Assembly: GCF_013433315.1 (NCBI RefSeq)
Contig: NZ_WXVV01000012.1
Coordinates: forward strand, 1 to 64,000
Direction of reading: 5' to 3'
Length of the DNA: 64,000 nucleotides
Source: Pseudomonas crudilactis
Lineage (GTDB): Bacteria; Pseudomonadota; Gammaproteobacteria; Pseudomonadales; Pseudomonadaceae
Part shown: positions 7,033 to 16,120 of the stretch, one piece after another
Numbering within the stretch: the first letter of the stretch is position 1
How the letters are laid out: every line of letters starts with the position of its first letter
The notes under the pieces: model-generated
Database searches by the model: none
What the model was told of the DNA's origin: nothing
Seen by the model: only the letters and a program-made list of their open reading frames with translations
Program-made: the position numbers and the translations under genes

Positions 7033-8556
7033 ATGAAAACGCCCCATGTTTCACACCAACGGCCCGAGGACGAAAATCTCGGGGTCGGCGCGAATATGGC
7101 TTACGGCCTGCAACATGTTCTGACCATGTACGGCGGTATCGTTGCGGTGCCACTGATCATCGGCCAGGCGGCCGGCCTGTCGCCGGCGGACATTGGTTTG
7201 CTGATTGCTGCTTCATTGTTTGCGGGGGGGCTGGCGACACTGCTGCAAACCCTGGGTCTGCCGTTTTTTGGCTGTCAGTTGCCGCTGGTACAGGGCGTGT
7301 CGTTCTCCGGCGTAGCGACCATGGTCGCGATCGTCAGCAGTGGCGGGGAGGGCGGCTTCCAGTCGGTGCTTGGCGCTGTCATTGCGGCGTCGCTGATCGG
7401 CTTGCTGATCACGCCGGTGTTCTCGCGCATCACCAAGTTCTTCCCGCCATTGGTTACCGGTATCGTCATCACCACCATCGGCCTGACGCTGATGCCGGTG
7501 GCCGCGCGCTGGGCGATGGGTGGCAACAGCCACGCGCCGGACTTCGGCAGCATGCAGAACATCGGTCTGGCGGCGGTGACGCTGGTGCTGGTATTGCTGC
7601 TGAGCAAGGTCGGCAGCTCGACCATCTCGCGTCTGTCGATTCTGTTGGCCATGGTGATCGGCACGGTGCTGGCGGTGTTCCTCGGCATGGCGGATTTCTC
7701 CAGCGTCACCACCGGACCGATGTTTGGCTTCCCGACGCCGTTCCATTTCGGCATGCCGACTTTCCACTTCGCCGCGATCCTGTCGATGTGCATCGTGGTC
7801 ATGGTGACGCTGGTGGAAACTTCGGCGGACATTCTGGCGGTCGGTGAAATCATCGGCACCAAGGTCGATTCCAAACGTTTGGGCAATGGCCTGCGGGCGG
7901 ACATGCTGTCGAGCATGTTTGCGCCGATTTTCGGTTCGTTCACCCAGAGCGCTTTCGCCCAGAACGTCGGGCTGGTGGCGGTCACCGGGATCAAGAGCCG
8001 TTACGTGGTCGCTACGGGCGGTATCTTCCTGGTCATCCTCGGCCTGCTGCCATTCATGGGCCGGGTCATTGCGGCAGTGCCGACTTCGGTGCTCGGTGGC
8101 GCCGGTATCGTGCTGTTCGGCACCGTGGCAGCGAGCGGCATCCGTACGCTGTCCAAGGTTGATTACCGCAACAACGTCAACCTGATCATCGTCGCCACCT
8201 CGATCGGTTTCGGCATGATCCCGATTGCCGCACCGAACTTCTACGATCACTTCCCGAGCTGGTTCGCGACCATTTTCCACTCGGGCATCAGTTCGTCGGC
8301 GATCATGGCGATTCTGCTCAACCTGGCGTTCAACCACTTCACTGCCGGTAACTCGGATCAGCAATCGGTGTTTGCGGCGGCGGAAGAGCGGACTTTGCGT
8401 TATCGCGATCTGGATGCGCTGCGCGAAGGCGATTACTTCAGCGACGGCAAACTGCATGACTGCGATGGCAAGGAAGTGCCGGTCATCGAGCCTGATGACC
8501 ACGATCACGGGCACGGTGCCCCGAAAGCGCAGGTGAGACCCAGCGAGCATGTCTGA
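7033..8556 (+). CDS. NCS2-family nucleobase:cation symporter (uracil/xanthine/urate permease)
   Basis: A 507-residue polytopic inner-membrane transporter of the nucleobase-ascorbate family. It starts with NMAYGLQHVLTMYGG and shows about twelve or more hydrophobic segments. The signature helix includes MVTLVETSADILAVGE, followed by SSMFAPIFGSFTQSAFAQNVG. Members import xanthine, urate or uracil with protons. The C-terminal tail is His/Asp rich (DDHDHGHG). The ATG at 7033 is preferred over earlier in-frame starts because conservation begins there. It probably responds to purine availability through the palindrome at 6953. Exact substrate is undetermined. Confidence 0.92.
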   Translation: MKTPHVSHQRPEDENLGVGANMAYGLQHVLTMYGGIVAVPLIIGQAAGLSPADIGLLIAASLFAGGLATLLQTLGLPFFGCQLPLVQGVSFSGVATMVAIVSSGGEGGFQSVLGAVIAASLIGLLITPVFSRITKFFPPLVTGIVITTIGLTLMPVAARWAMGGNSHAPDFGSMQNIGLAAVTLVLVLLLSKVGSSTISRLSILLAMVIGTVLAVFLGMADFSSVTTGPMFGFPTPFHFGMPTFHFAAILSMCIVVMVTLVETSADILAVGEIIGTKVDSKRLGNGLRADMLSSMFAPIFGSFTQSAFAQNVGLVAVTGIKSRYVVATGGIFLVILGLLPFMGRVIAAVPTSVLGGAGIVLFGTVAASGIRTLSKVDYRNNVNLIIVATSIGFGMIPIAAPNFYDHFPSWFATIFHSGISSSAIMAILLNLAFNHFTAGNSDQQSVFAAAEERTLRYRDLDALREGDYFSDGKLHDCDGKEVPVIEPDDHDHGHGAPKAQVRPSEHV

Positions 8557-8574
8557 CGGCTGTGCCTGAATAGA

Positions 8575-8613
8575 AAAGGGCCGATCTGGTAAGCACAGAT
8601 CGGCCCTTTTTCA
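8575..8613 (+). terminator. Rho-independent terminator after the permease gene
   Basis: An 11-base-pair stem, GGGCCGATCTG with its complement, is closed by a short loop and followed by TTTTT, 20 bases after the permease stop. Confidence 0.9.
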
Positions 8614-8646
8614 TTTCAAGATCTTTTAACCTTTTCGAGCGCCCAC

Positions 8647-8681
8647 AAAAAAGCCCCTGAATCTTTCGATTCAGGGGCTTT
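8647..8681 (-). terminator. terminator for tRNA-Asn
   Basis: The stem AGCCCCTGAAT with its complement on the minus strand is followed by a run of six T, just downstream of the tRNA-Asn 3' end. Confidence 0.9.
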
Positions 8682-8687
8682 GCTATT

Positions 8688-8763
8688 TGGCTCCACAACC
8701 TGGACTCGAACCAGGGACCCAATGATTAACAGTCATTTGCTCTACCAACTGAGCTATTGCGGA
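8688..8763 (-). tRNA. tRNA-Asn (GTT)
   Basis: A 76-base cloverleaf on the minus strand starts TCCGCAATAGCTCAG, has anticodon loop CTGTTAATC (GTT), T-arm GGTTCGAGTCC and encoded CCA. It stands alone with its own promoter and terminator. Confidence 0.97.
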
Positions 8764-8773
8764 ATTGGTGCGT

Positions 8774-8801
8774 ATGTTACTGATTCAAAAAGAGAAGTCA
8801 A
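8774..8801 (-). promoter_or_regulatory. promoter of tRNA-Asn
   Basis: On the minus strand TTGACT is followed after 16 bases by TAACAT, ending about 11 bases before the tRNA 5' end. This fits a sigma70 promoter. Confidence 0.6.
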
Positions 8802-8983
8802 GCGCCGGTGGCAAAATTAAGTGAATCATCGGGACGAACGGCGTTTTGTCAGCGATTGGCGGTTACCAGAACCGCAGCAGAGGTCTACCATGGCCGCCCG
8901 GAAGTGGTCACACGCGCTGCCGGCCATTCGCCGAAAAAGGTCCGCGTCATGAACCATTTATCCCGCAACAGCGAGGTGTTCGC

Positions 8984-9214
8984 ATGAGCATCGCGCAAAT
9001 CAGCCTGCCCAAGGGCGTCGGCCCACACGCCGAAAAACTCTTCGATGCGATCACTCAGGCCAGCACAGCTGAAGAGCTGAATCGTGCCGGTGGCAAGGCC
9101 GAAGGATTTGTCCTCGGTCTGGAAAGCACCAAAGCGATCAAAAGCCAGATCGCCGAATCGCTTTACGTCGCTTATGACGATGCCGCCACTCAGCGCGCGA
9201 GCGAACTGGCTTAA
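8984..9214 (+). CDS. small conserved hypothetical protein
   Basis: A 76-residue soluble protein beginning MSIAQISLPKGVGPHAEKLF. It is mostly helical and mildly charged, with no signal peptide or membrane segment. I do not recognise a named family. The ATG at 8984 is preceded by GCGAGGTG, a fair ribosome-binding site. Codon use resembles its neighbours, so it is likely real. Its stop overlaps the end of the convergent gene at 9211 by four bases. Confidence 0.65.
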   Translation: MSIAQISLPKGVGPHAEKLFDAITQASTAEELNRAGGKAEGFVLGLESTKAIKSQIAESLYVAYDDAATQRASELA

Positions 9215-9411
9215 CTGCCGAAGGTAATGGTGCCCAGCATCAGTTTGGCGTAAGCCGCAGTGGCGGCCAGTTGCACCAGCCACAGGGCGAGGCCGCCAAG
9301 GAAGACCCCGGCCGCGACTTGCAGCACCAGGCTTTTTTCGCGTTTGGCCGATGCGCGGGGGATGAAATCATCCAGATCGTCACGGTCGGCGCGCAGGTTG
9401 TCGTTTTTCAT
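9211..9411 (-). CDS. small single-pass membrane protein
   Basis: A 66-residue protein. The N-terminal 30 residues are charged (MKNDNLRADRDDLDDFIP), followed by one hydrophobic helix, VAAGVFLGGLALWLVQL. No family is recognised. The ATG at 9409-9411 is the best start; an alternative in-frame ATG 11 codons earlier is close to a REP element. An inner-membrane location is inferred from the helix. Confidence 0.65.
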   Translation of the reverse strand: MKNDNLRADRDDLDDFIPRASAKREKSLVLQVAAGVFLGGLALWLVQLAATAAYAKLMLGTITFGS

Positions 9412-9448
9412 ATCTGATCTCACAAAATTCTGGAATGTACTCATCACC

Positions 9449-9538
9449 TGTGGGAGCGAGCTTGCTCGCGAAGGCGTCATGTCAGTCGACAACGATGTTG
9501 AATGACAGATCGCTTTCGCGAGCAAGCTCGCTCCCACA
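9449..9538. repeat. REP-type inverted pair (GTGGGAGCGAGCTTGCTCGCG class)
   Basis: Two REP copies in opposite orientation, with outer sequence TGTGGGAGCGAGCTTGCTCG, are separated by about 40 bases. The same class occurs at 13211, 33938 and 50971. Confidence 0.9.
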
Positions 9539-9587
9539 TTTGGACATGTGTGCAGTTTAGAGGGGATAGGGATTGTTTCGTGACAAT

Positions 9588-9620
9588 AAAAAACGGGAAG
9601 CCCCAAGGCTTCCCGTTTTT
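9588..9620 (-). terminator. terminator of the aminotransferase gene
   Basis: The stem AACGGGAAGCC with its complement and a short loop is flanked by T-rich runs on both strands. It lies just past the end of the minus-strand aminotransferase gene. Confidence 0.88.
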
Positions 9621-9635
9621 CATCACGCAGCGTTA

Positions 9636-10832
9636 TCAGATGACCTGAACAATCGCATCCGTCACAGCCGTGATGTTGCTCTGGTTCAGCGCAGCCACGC
9701 AGATCCGGCCGGTGTCCAGTGCGTAAATGCCGAACTCGTTACGCAGGCGATGCACTTGCTCAGTGGTCAGACCCGAGTAGGAGAACATGCCGCGCTGACG
9801 ACCGACGAAGCTGAAGTCGCGACCCGGGGCTTTCTCTGCCAGCAGATCGACCATCTGCGTACGCATGCCACGAATGCGCAGACGCATTTCAGCCAGCTCG
9901 GCTTCCCACTGCGCGCGCAGTTCCGGGCTGTTCAACACTGCAGCCACGATGCTCGCACCGTGTGTTGGCGGGTTGGAGTAGTTGGTGCGGATCACGCGTT
10001 TGACCTGCGACAGCACGCGCGCGCTTTCTTCTTTCGATTCGCTGATGATCGACAGCGCACCAACGCGCTCGCCGTACAGCGAGAACGACTTGGAGAACGA
10101 GCTCGAGACGAAGAAGGTCAGGCCGGATTCAGCGAACAGGCGCACGGCAGCGGCGTCTTCGTCGATACCGTCGCCGAATCCCTGGTAAGCCATGTCGAGG
10201 AACGGCACGTGACCTTTGGCCTTGACCACTTCCAGCACGTTGTTCCAGTCCGCCGGGGTCAGGTCGACGCCGGTCGGGTTGTGGCAGCACGCGTGGAGGA
10301 TAACGATCGAGCCGTTCGGCAGGGCGTTGAGGTCTTCGAGCATGCCGGCACGGTTAACGTCGTGGGTGGCGGCGTCGTAGTAGCGGTAGTTCTGCACCGG
10401 GAAACCGGCGGTTTCGAACAGCGCGCGGTGGTTTTCCCAGCTCGGGTCGCTGATCGCTACAACAGCGTTCGGTAGCAGTTGCTTGAGGAAGTCGGCACCG
10501 ATTTTCAGTGCGCCGGTCCCGCCGACAGCCTGAGTGGTGATGACGCGACCGGCGCTGATCAGCGGCGAGTCGTTGCCGAACAGCAGCTTTTGCACGGCCT
10601 GGTCGTAGGCAGCGATGCCATCGATCGGCAGGTAACCGCGCGAAGCGTGTTGAGCAGCGCGAACGGTTTCGGCTTCGATCACGGCGCGCAGAAGTGGAAT
10701 TCGCCCCTCTTCGTTGCAGTAAACACCCACGCCCAGGTTGACCTTGGTGGTCCGGGTATCGGCGTTGAATGCTTCGTTGAGGCCCAGGATTGGATCGCGG
10801 GGTGCCATTTCGACAGCGGAGAACAGGCTCAT
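9636..10832 (-). CDS. aspartate/aromatic amino acid aminotransferase (class I)
   Basis: A 398-residue PLP enzyme of TyrB/AspC type. It starts MSLFSAVEMAPRDPILGLNE and carries VNLGVGVY, ILHACCHNPTGVDLT and the PLP-lysine region FVSSSFSKSFSLYGERVGA, with Arg in the C-terminal domain for the substrate carboxylate. It transaminates aspartate and aromatic amino acids with 2-oxoglutarate. tyrB or phhC-like function is possible, but in Pseudomonas phhC lies with phhA, so no symbol is given. It sits divergent from uvrB, as in P. aeruginosa from memory. Confidence 0.95.
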   Translation of the reverse strand: MSLFSAVEMAPRDPILGLNEAFNADTRTTKVNLGVGVYCNEEGRIPLLRAVIEAETVRAAQHASRGYLPIDGIAAYDQAVQKLLFGNDSPLISAGRVITTQAVGGTGALKIGADFLKQLLPNAVVAISDPSWENHRALFETAGFPVQNYRYYDAATHDVNRAGMLEDLNALPNGSIVILHACCHNPTGVDLTPADWNNVLEVVKAKGHVPFLDMAYQGFGDGIDEDAAAVRLFAESGLTFFVSSSFSKSFSLYGERVGALSIISESKEESARVLSQVKRVIRTNYSNPPTHGASIVAAVLNSPELRAQWEAELAEMRLRIRGMRTQMVDLLAEKAPGRDFSFVGRQRGMFSYSGLTTEQVHRLRNEFGIYALDTGRICVAALNQSNITAVTDAIVQVI

Positions 10833-11169
10833 TATTGCGGCGGCTCTGAATGGAGAATGGAGGGACGTGTCGCGCTCCAGCCGGATGCACTAGAGCGGTG
10901 CACAAACGGGGAGCTAGTATAGAGGCCATTACTGAACAATGGCGACAGGCGATTCGGCTTTTCGGGTAAGTTTTTCCGATTATTTCTTGACCGTTAGTCG
11001 ACTGCGCGTGTCAGAGTCTTTACCGGATGTAGGACGTTTGCCTTGAAAGGTGAGGCAATCGCCACCACATTGAGCACAATCCAGGTTTTTTCTTGCGCGA
11101 CACCGGTCGTTTGCGGTCGTCCCCGTGGTGCTCCGCTTTGCTCGGAATGCCGCGATTCCAGAGGTGTTT
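10833..11169. other. intergenic region between divergent aminotransferase and uvrB genes
   Basis: These 337 bases contain the promoters of both divergent genes. I see no clear LexA box, tRNA or conserved small gene. A short hairpin TGCCTT-N7-AGGCA occurs near 11040-11056. Nothing else is supportable. Confidence 0.4.
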
Positions 11170-13185
11170 ATGTCCGAATTCCAGCTCGTCACCCGCTTCG
11201 AGCCCGCCGGCGATCAGCCGGAAGCCATTCGCCAATTGGTCGAGGGCATCGAAGCCGGGCTGGCGCACCAGACGCTGCTCGGTGTGACCGGCTCGGGCAA
11301 GACCTTCAGCATCGCTAATGTCATCTCGCAGATTCAACGGCCGACGTTAGTGTTGGCGCCGAACAAAACCCTCGCCGCGCAGCTGTACGGCGAGTTCAAG
11401 GCGTTCTTCCCGAACAACGCCGTCGAATACTTCGTTTCCTACTACGACTACTACCAGCCCGAAGCCTATGTGCCGTCGTCCGACACCTTCATCGAGAAGG
11501 ACGCGTCGATCAACGACCACATTGAGCAGATGCGCCTGTCCGCGACCAAAGCGCTGCTGGAGCGCAAGGACGCGATCATCGTCACCACGGTGTCGTGTAT
11601 TTACGGTCTGGGTAGCCCGGAAACCTATTTGAAGATGGTGCTGCACGTTGATCGCGGCGACAAGCTCGATCAGCGCGCGCTGCTACGGCGTCTGGCCGAT
11701 TTGCAATACACCCGCAACGACATGGATTTTGCCCGTGCGACGTTCCGGGTACGCGGCGATGTGATCGACATCTATCCGGCGGAATCCGATCTGGAAGCGA
11801 TCCGCATCGAGCTGTTCGATGACGAAGTCGAAAGCATTTCCGCATTCGACCCGCTGACCGGCGAAGTCATCCGCAAGATGCCGCGCTTCACCTTCTACCC
11901 GAAGAGCCACTATGTGACGCCACGGGAAACCCTGCTCGACGCTATCGAACACATCAAGGTCGAATTGCAGGAACGCCTCGAATACCTGCGCAGCAACAAC
12001 AAACTGGTGGAAGCCCAGCGCCTTGAGCAGCGCACCCGTTTCGACCTGGAAATGATCCTTGAGCTGGGTTACTGCAACGGCATCGAAAACTACTCGCGCT
12101 ACTTGTCCGGGCGTCCGGCCGGTGCCGCGCCGCCGACCCTTTACGATTACCTGCCGGCTGACGCCTTGCTGGTGATCGACGAATCCCACGTCAGCGTGCC
12201 CCAAGTCGGCGCGATGTATAAGGGCGACCGTTCGCGTAAGGAAACCCTCGTCGAATACGGTTTCCGCCTGCCGTCGGCGCTGGATAACCGGCCGATGCGT
12301 TTTGACGAGTGGGAAGGGGTCAGCCCGCAGACCATTTTCGTTTCGGCGACGCCGGGTAACTACGAAGCCGAGCACGCCGGGCGCGTGGTCGAGCAAGTGG
12401 TGCGGCCGACCGGTCTGGTCGACCCGCAGGTTGAAGTACGTCCGGCGCTGACTCAGGTCGATGACTTGCTCTCGGAAATCAGCAAGCGTGTCGCGGTTGA
12501 GGAGCGGGTGCTGGTCACCACGCTGACCAAGCGCATGGCCGAAGACCTCACCGATTACCTTGCTGACCACGGCGTGCGCGTACGTTATTTGCACTCAGAC
12601 ATCGACACCGTTGAACGAGTCGAGATCATCCGCGACCTGCGCCTTGGCACCTTTGATGTGCTGGTCGGGATCAACCTGCTGCGTGAAGGCCTCGACATGC
12701 CGGAAGTGTCGCTGGTGGCGATTCTCGACGCCGACAAGGAAGGATTCCTGCGTTCCGAACGTTCGCTGATCCAGACCATTGGCCGCGCGGCGCGGAACCT
12801 CAATGGCCGGGCGATTCTGTATGCCGATCGCATGACTGGTTCGATGGAACGGGCGATTGGCGAGACCGAGCGTCGTCGCGACAAACAGATCGCTTTCAAC
12901 CTGGAAAACGGCATCACCCCGCGCGGGGTGATCAAGGACGTCGCCGACATCATGGAAGGCGCCACCGTGCCGGGCTCGCGCAGCAAGAAGCGCAAAGGCA
13001 TGGCCAAAGCCGCCGAAGAGAACGCCAAGTACGAAGCCGAACTGCGCTCGCCGAGCGAAATCACCAAACGCATTCGTGCGCTGGAAGAGAAGATGTATCA
13101 GTTGGCGCGGGATCTGGAGTTTGAAGCGGCGGCGCAGATGCGCGACGAGATTGCCAAACTGCGCGAGCGGCTTTTGGCTGTCTAA
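11170..13185 (+). CDS. uvrB: excinuclease ABC subunit B
   Basis: A 671-residue UvrB of standard length. Walker A is [15 protein letters not shown]. The beta-hairpin [17 protein letters not shown] inserts between DNA strands. Helicase motifs include [13 protein letters not shown] and QTIGRAARN. The C-terminal UVR domain [19 protein letters not shown] binds UvrC. UvrB receives DNA damage from UvrA and recruits UvrC for dual incision in nucleotide excision repair. The ATG at 11170 with upstream GAGGTG matches the family N-terminus [20 protein letters not shown]. Confidence 0.99.
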   Translation: MSEFQLVTRFEPAGDQPEAIRQLVEGIEAGLAHQTLLGVTGSGKTFSIANVISQIQRPTLVLAPNKTLAAQLYGEFKAFFPNNAVEYFVSYYDYYQPEAYVPSSDTFIEKDASINDHIEQMRLSATKALLERKDAIIVTTVSCIYGLGSPETYLKMVLHVDRGDKLDQRALLRRLADLQYTRNDMDFARATFRVRGDVIDIYPAESDLEAIRIELFDDEVESISAFDPLTGEVIRKMPRFTFYPKSHYVTPRETLLDAIEHIKVELQERLEYLRSNNKLVEAQRLEQRTRFDLEMILELGYCNGIENYSRYLSGRPAGAAPPTLYDYLPADALLVIDESHVSVPQVGAMYKGDRSRKETLVEYGFRLPSALDNRPMRFDEWEGVSPQTIFVSATPGNYEAEHAGRVVEQVVRPTGLVDPQVEVRPALTQVDDLLSEISKRVAVEERVLVTTLTKRMAEDLTDYLADHGVRVRYLHSDIDTVERVEIIRDLRLGTFDVLVGINLLREGLDMPEVSLVAILDADKEGFLRSERSLIQTIGRAARNLNGRAILYADRMTGSMERAIGETERRRDKQIAFNLENGITPRGVIKDVADIMEGATVPGSRSKKRKGMAKAAEENAKYEAELRSPSEITKRIRALEEKMYQLARDLEFEAAAQMRDEIAKLRERLLAV

Positions 13186-13210
13186 AGATTTGCAGTGTTT
13201 AGTCGGGCCT

Positions 13211-13286
13211 CTTCGCGAGCAAGCTCGCTCCCACATTGGAATTGTGTCGTTTGCAAATTCCCTGTGGGAGCGAGCTTGCTCGCGAA
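13211..13286. repeat. REP-type inverted pair
   Basis: Two oppositely oriented copies of the CGCGAGCAAGCTCGCTCCCAC class sit in the 117-base gap between the convergent uvrB and MFS genes. Confidence 0.9.
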
Positions 13287-13302
13287 TGGCGGCGACTCGG
13301 TC

Positions 13303-14853
13303 TTAATGAGACTCCCCAGCCTTCAACCCTTGCGGCAGTTTTTTGGTCAACAATATCGCCAGCATGCTGATCCCCAGCGCAATCCCGACAAAGTGAAACG
13401 CATCGTTGTAAGCCATGATCGCTGCCTGCTGATGGACGATCTCACTTAACTTGCCCAACGCTGCTGTATCACTGCCAAACCGATCGGTCATCGACGCCAA
13501 TCGCTCCGCCACCTGCGGATTGGTCGGCACCACCGCCTCGCGCAAATAGTCGAAGTAGGTCTTGGTGCGCGCATCCAGCAGCGTCGCGAGCAGGGCAATA
13601 CCAATCGCGCCGCCCAGATTTCGCAGGATATTGAACAGGCTCGACGCCGACCCCGCGTCCTGCGGCAGGATGTACGCCGTGGCGATCAGCGAAATGGTCA
13701 CCATGATCAACGGCTGCCCCAGCGCCCGAATGATCTGGATCTGATTGAACTGCGGCCCGGCAAAATCCGGATTGAGCACACCGGACGAAAAACTCGCCAA
13801 TCCGAACAGTCCAAATCCGATCGTGCACAGCCATTTTGGCGAAACAAACTTCATCAGCTTGGGCACCAGCGGAATCAGAAACAGCTGCGGCACGCCCATC
13901 CACATGATCACTTCGCCGATCTGCAGGGCGTTATAGTTCTGGATCTGCGCCAGATACAACGGCAACAAATAAATCGAACCGTACAACCCGACACCCATTC
14001 CCAGGCTGGAAATACTCGACAAGCCAAAGTTGCGATTGCGCAGAATGCCAAGGTTGATCAGCGGATTGGGTTTGGAGATCTGCACGATCACAAAGGTGAT
14101 CAAGCTCACCAGCGCAATGCTGCCCAGCGTCACGATCAGGCTTGATTCCAGCCAGTCCTTGCGATGGCCTTCTTCCAGAAACACCTGCAAGCAACCGAGG
14201 CCAATCCCCAGCGTGAGGATGCCGGTGTAGTCGGTACTTTTCAGCAGCTCCCAGTGCGCTTCTTTCTTCTCCAGCCCGTACATCAACCCGGCGATCATGA
14301 TCAGGCCCGGCGGAATGTTGATATAGAAGATGTATTCCCAACCCCAGTTTTCCGTAAGCCAGCCGCCCAGCGTCGGGCCGATCGACGGGGCGAACGTGGC
14401 GGTCATGGCGAACATCGCCATGCCTTTGGCGCGGTGGTGTTCGGGGAGTTTGATCAGGGTCAGGGTGAACGCCAGCGGGATCAGCGCGCCGCCGGTAAAA
14501 CCCTGCATGGCGCGAAAGACGATCATGCTCTCCAGGCTCCAGGCCATCGAGCACAGCAATGACGAAACCAGAAAACCCAGCGACACCCACACCGCCAGTC
14601 GCCGCGCCGACAGCAACTGCACCAGCCACGCGGTCAGCGGAATCATGATGATTTCCGCGACCAGATACGACGTGGAAATCCACGAGCCTTCTTCCAGCGT
14701 CGCCGACAAGGCGCCCTGAATATCTTTCAAGGAAGAGTTGGTGATCTGGATGTCGAGCACCGCCATAAAGGCGCCGAGCATCACGCTCATCACTGCGATC
14801 CAATCGCGCCGGGTCGGTTCGCCGACCGGGCGGATCAGCGAATCACCGGCCAT
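13303..14853 (-). CDS. DHA2-family MFS multidrug efflux transporter (EmrB-like)
   Basis: A 516-residue protein with about 14 hydrophobic segments. Family motifs include LDIQITNSSLKDIQGALSA in helix 1 and PLTAWLVQLLSARRLAVW for motif A. GPTLGGWLTENWGWEYIFYI, the antiporter motif C, is clear. EmrB-type pumps expel hydrophobic compounds by proton antiport through a tripartite complex with a HlyD-like adaptor and an outer-membrane channel. The adaptor gene lies immediately upstream with an 11-base overlap. No outer-membrane factor gene is present. Substrate unknown. Confidence 0.94.
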   Translation of the reverse strand: MAGDSLIRPVGEPTRRDWIAVMSVMLGAFMAVLDIQITNSSLKDIQGALSATLEEGSWISTSYLVAEIIMIPLTAWLVQLLSARRLAVWVSLGFLVSSLLCSMAWSLESMIVFRAMQGFTGGALIPLAFTLTLIKLPEHHRAKGMAMFAMTATFAPSIGPTLGGWLTENWGWEYIFYINIPPGLIMIAGLMYGLEKKEAHWELLKSTDYTGILTLGIGLGCLQVFLEEGHRKDWLESSLIVTLGSIALVSLITFVIVQISKPNPLINLGILRNRNFGLSSISSLGMGVGLYGSIYLLPLYLAQIQNYNALQIGEVIMWMGVPQLFLIPLVPKLMKFVSPKWLCTIGFGLFGLASFSSGVLNPDFAGPQFNQIQIIRALGQPLIMVTISLIATAYILPQDAGSASSLFNILRNLGGAIGIALLATLLDARTKTYFDYLREAVVPTNPQVAERLASMTDRFGSDTAALGKLSEIVHQQAAIMAYNDAFHFVGIALGISMLAILLTKKLPQGLKAGESH

Positions 14854-15892
14854 TGTCCGGGGCGTCTTTGATGTTCACGGTGGCGGTCACCGACATGCCC
14901 GGACGGATCTTGCCGTGCAACGGGTTATCGGCCTTGAAGGTCAGTTTCACCGGAATCCGCTGCACGACCTTGGTGAAGTTGCCGGTGGCGTTGTCCGGCG
15001 GCAGCAGACTGAATTGCGCGCCGGAGGCAGCGAACAGGCTGTCGACCCGCGCTTCGATCGGCGTGTCGCCATACGCATCAAAGGTCAGTTCGGCTTTTTG
15101 CCCGGGCTGCATGTGGCCGATCTGGGTTTCCTTGAAGTTGGCCTGCACCCAGATGTCTTCGTCCGGGACGATCGACAGCAGATAAGCGCCGGCCTGCACC
15201 ACTTGGCCGTTACGGGCGGCGCGCTGGCCGACCAGACCACTGATTGGCGCGTGGATTTCGCTGCGGGTCAGGTTGAGTTCGGCTTGCGCGAGATCGGCGC
15301 GGGCGTTGGCGATCTGTGCGTCGAGGCGTTTGATTTCCGCGTTCAGGGCGTTGACCTGCTGGCGCTGGCCCTGTGCGTCGGCTTGCGCCTTGGCCACTTG
15401 CGAACGGGCGATATGCGCGTCAGCGGAGAGGGTGGTCACGCGTTCTTCGGAAACATAACCGGGTTTGCGCAGGGTTTCGGCCCGCGACAAATCCATCTGC
15501 GAGCGGCCGAGCGTTGCTTGTGTGGTCGCCACCTGCGCATCACTGGAAGCAATCAGACTGGCTTGCTGAGTCAGTTTGCTTTGCGCCTGCAGGCGTTCGG
15601 CTTCTCGGGTGGCGAGGGCGGCATTGGCGCGATCAATGGCCAGGCGGAAATCATTCGGCTCAAGGCGCACCAGCAGTTGGCCTTTTTCCACGTGCTGATT
15701 GTCCTGCACCAGCACTTCATCGATACGCGCGCTCAACTGGCTCGACACACGGGTGATTTCGCCCTGGACATAGGCGTTGTCGGTGCTTTCATAAAAGCGT
15801 CCCTTGAAAAACCAATGGGCGAAAAAGCCCCCGGCGATCAGCAGGACGAGCAGCAGGAAAATCAACAGGCGACGCTTGAGTTGGGCAGGCAT
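14843..15892 (-). CDS. HlyD/EmrA-family membrane fusion protein
   Basis: A 349-residue periplasmic adaptor. It has one N-terminal transmembrane helix (RRLLIFLLLVLLIAGGFFAH), a biotinyl-lipoyl-like half-motif near ENAYVQGEITRVSSQ-type sequence, a long coiled-coil hairpin at about residues 85-190 rich in Ala, Gln and Arg, and a second lipoyl segment SEIHAPISGLVGQRA. It couples the EmrB-like pump downstream to an outer-membrane channel. The ATG at 15890-15892 is preferred over the TTG six bases earlier. Confidence 0.93.
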   Translation of the reverse strand: MPAQLKRRLLIFLLLVLLIAGGFFAHWFFKGRFYESTDNAYVQGEITRVSSQLSARIDEVLVQDNQHVEKGQLLVRLEPNDFRLAIDRANAALATREAERLQAQSKLTQQASLIASSDAQVATTQATLGRSQMDLSRAETLRKPGYVSEERVTTLSADAHIARSQVAKAQADAQGQRQQVNALNAEIKRLDAQIANARADLAQAELNLTRSEIHAPISGLVGQRAARNGQVVQAGAYLLSIVPDEDIWVQANFKETQIGHMQPGQKAELTFDAYGDTPIEARVDSLFAASGAQFSLLPPDNATGNFTKVVQRIPVKLTFKADNPLHGKIRPGMSVTATVNIKDAPDNGR

Positions 15893-16120
15893 GGGCAAAC
15901 TGTAGTCGAGGAATTGTAAGGAAAGTTATCAGCAGGCGAATCTGGCATACAGCCGATAAACGGTAAATGCCATCCGTTGATTATTGCCCATTCACCACGG
16001 CTTACGGGCGTTACAGACGCAAACTTGGCTTAAATGCCCTGCCCGCTGGAGCGGGGCGGGTGTCGCCTGTTACCATTCGCCGCTTGATTGTTTTGCTTTT
16101 CATTCTTTTCGAGACATGCC

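Noticed and set aside
7213..8550. 445-codon minus-strand frame over the permease
   Set aside because: His/Arg/Asp-rich shadow of a membrane protein gene.
10980..11170. LexA box before uvrB
   Set aside because: No CTG-N10-CAG site with the AT-rich centre could be found upstream of uvrB.
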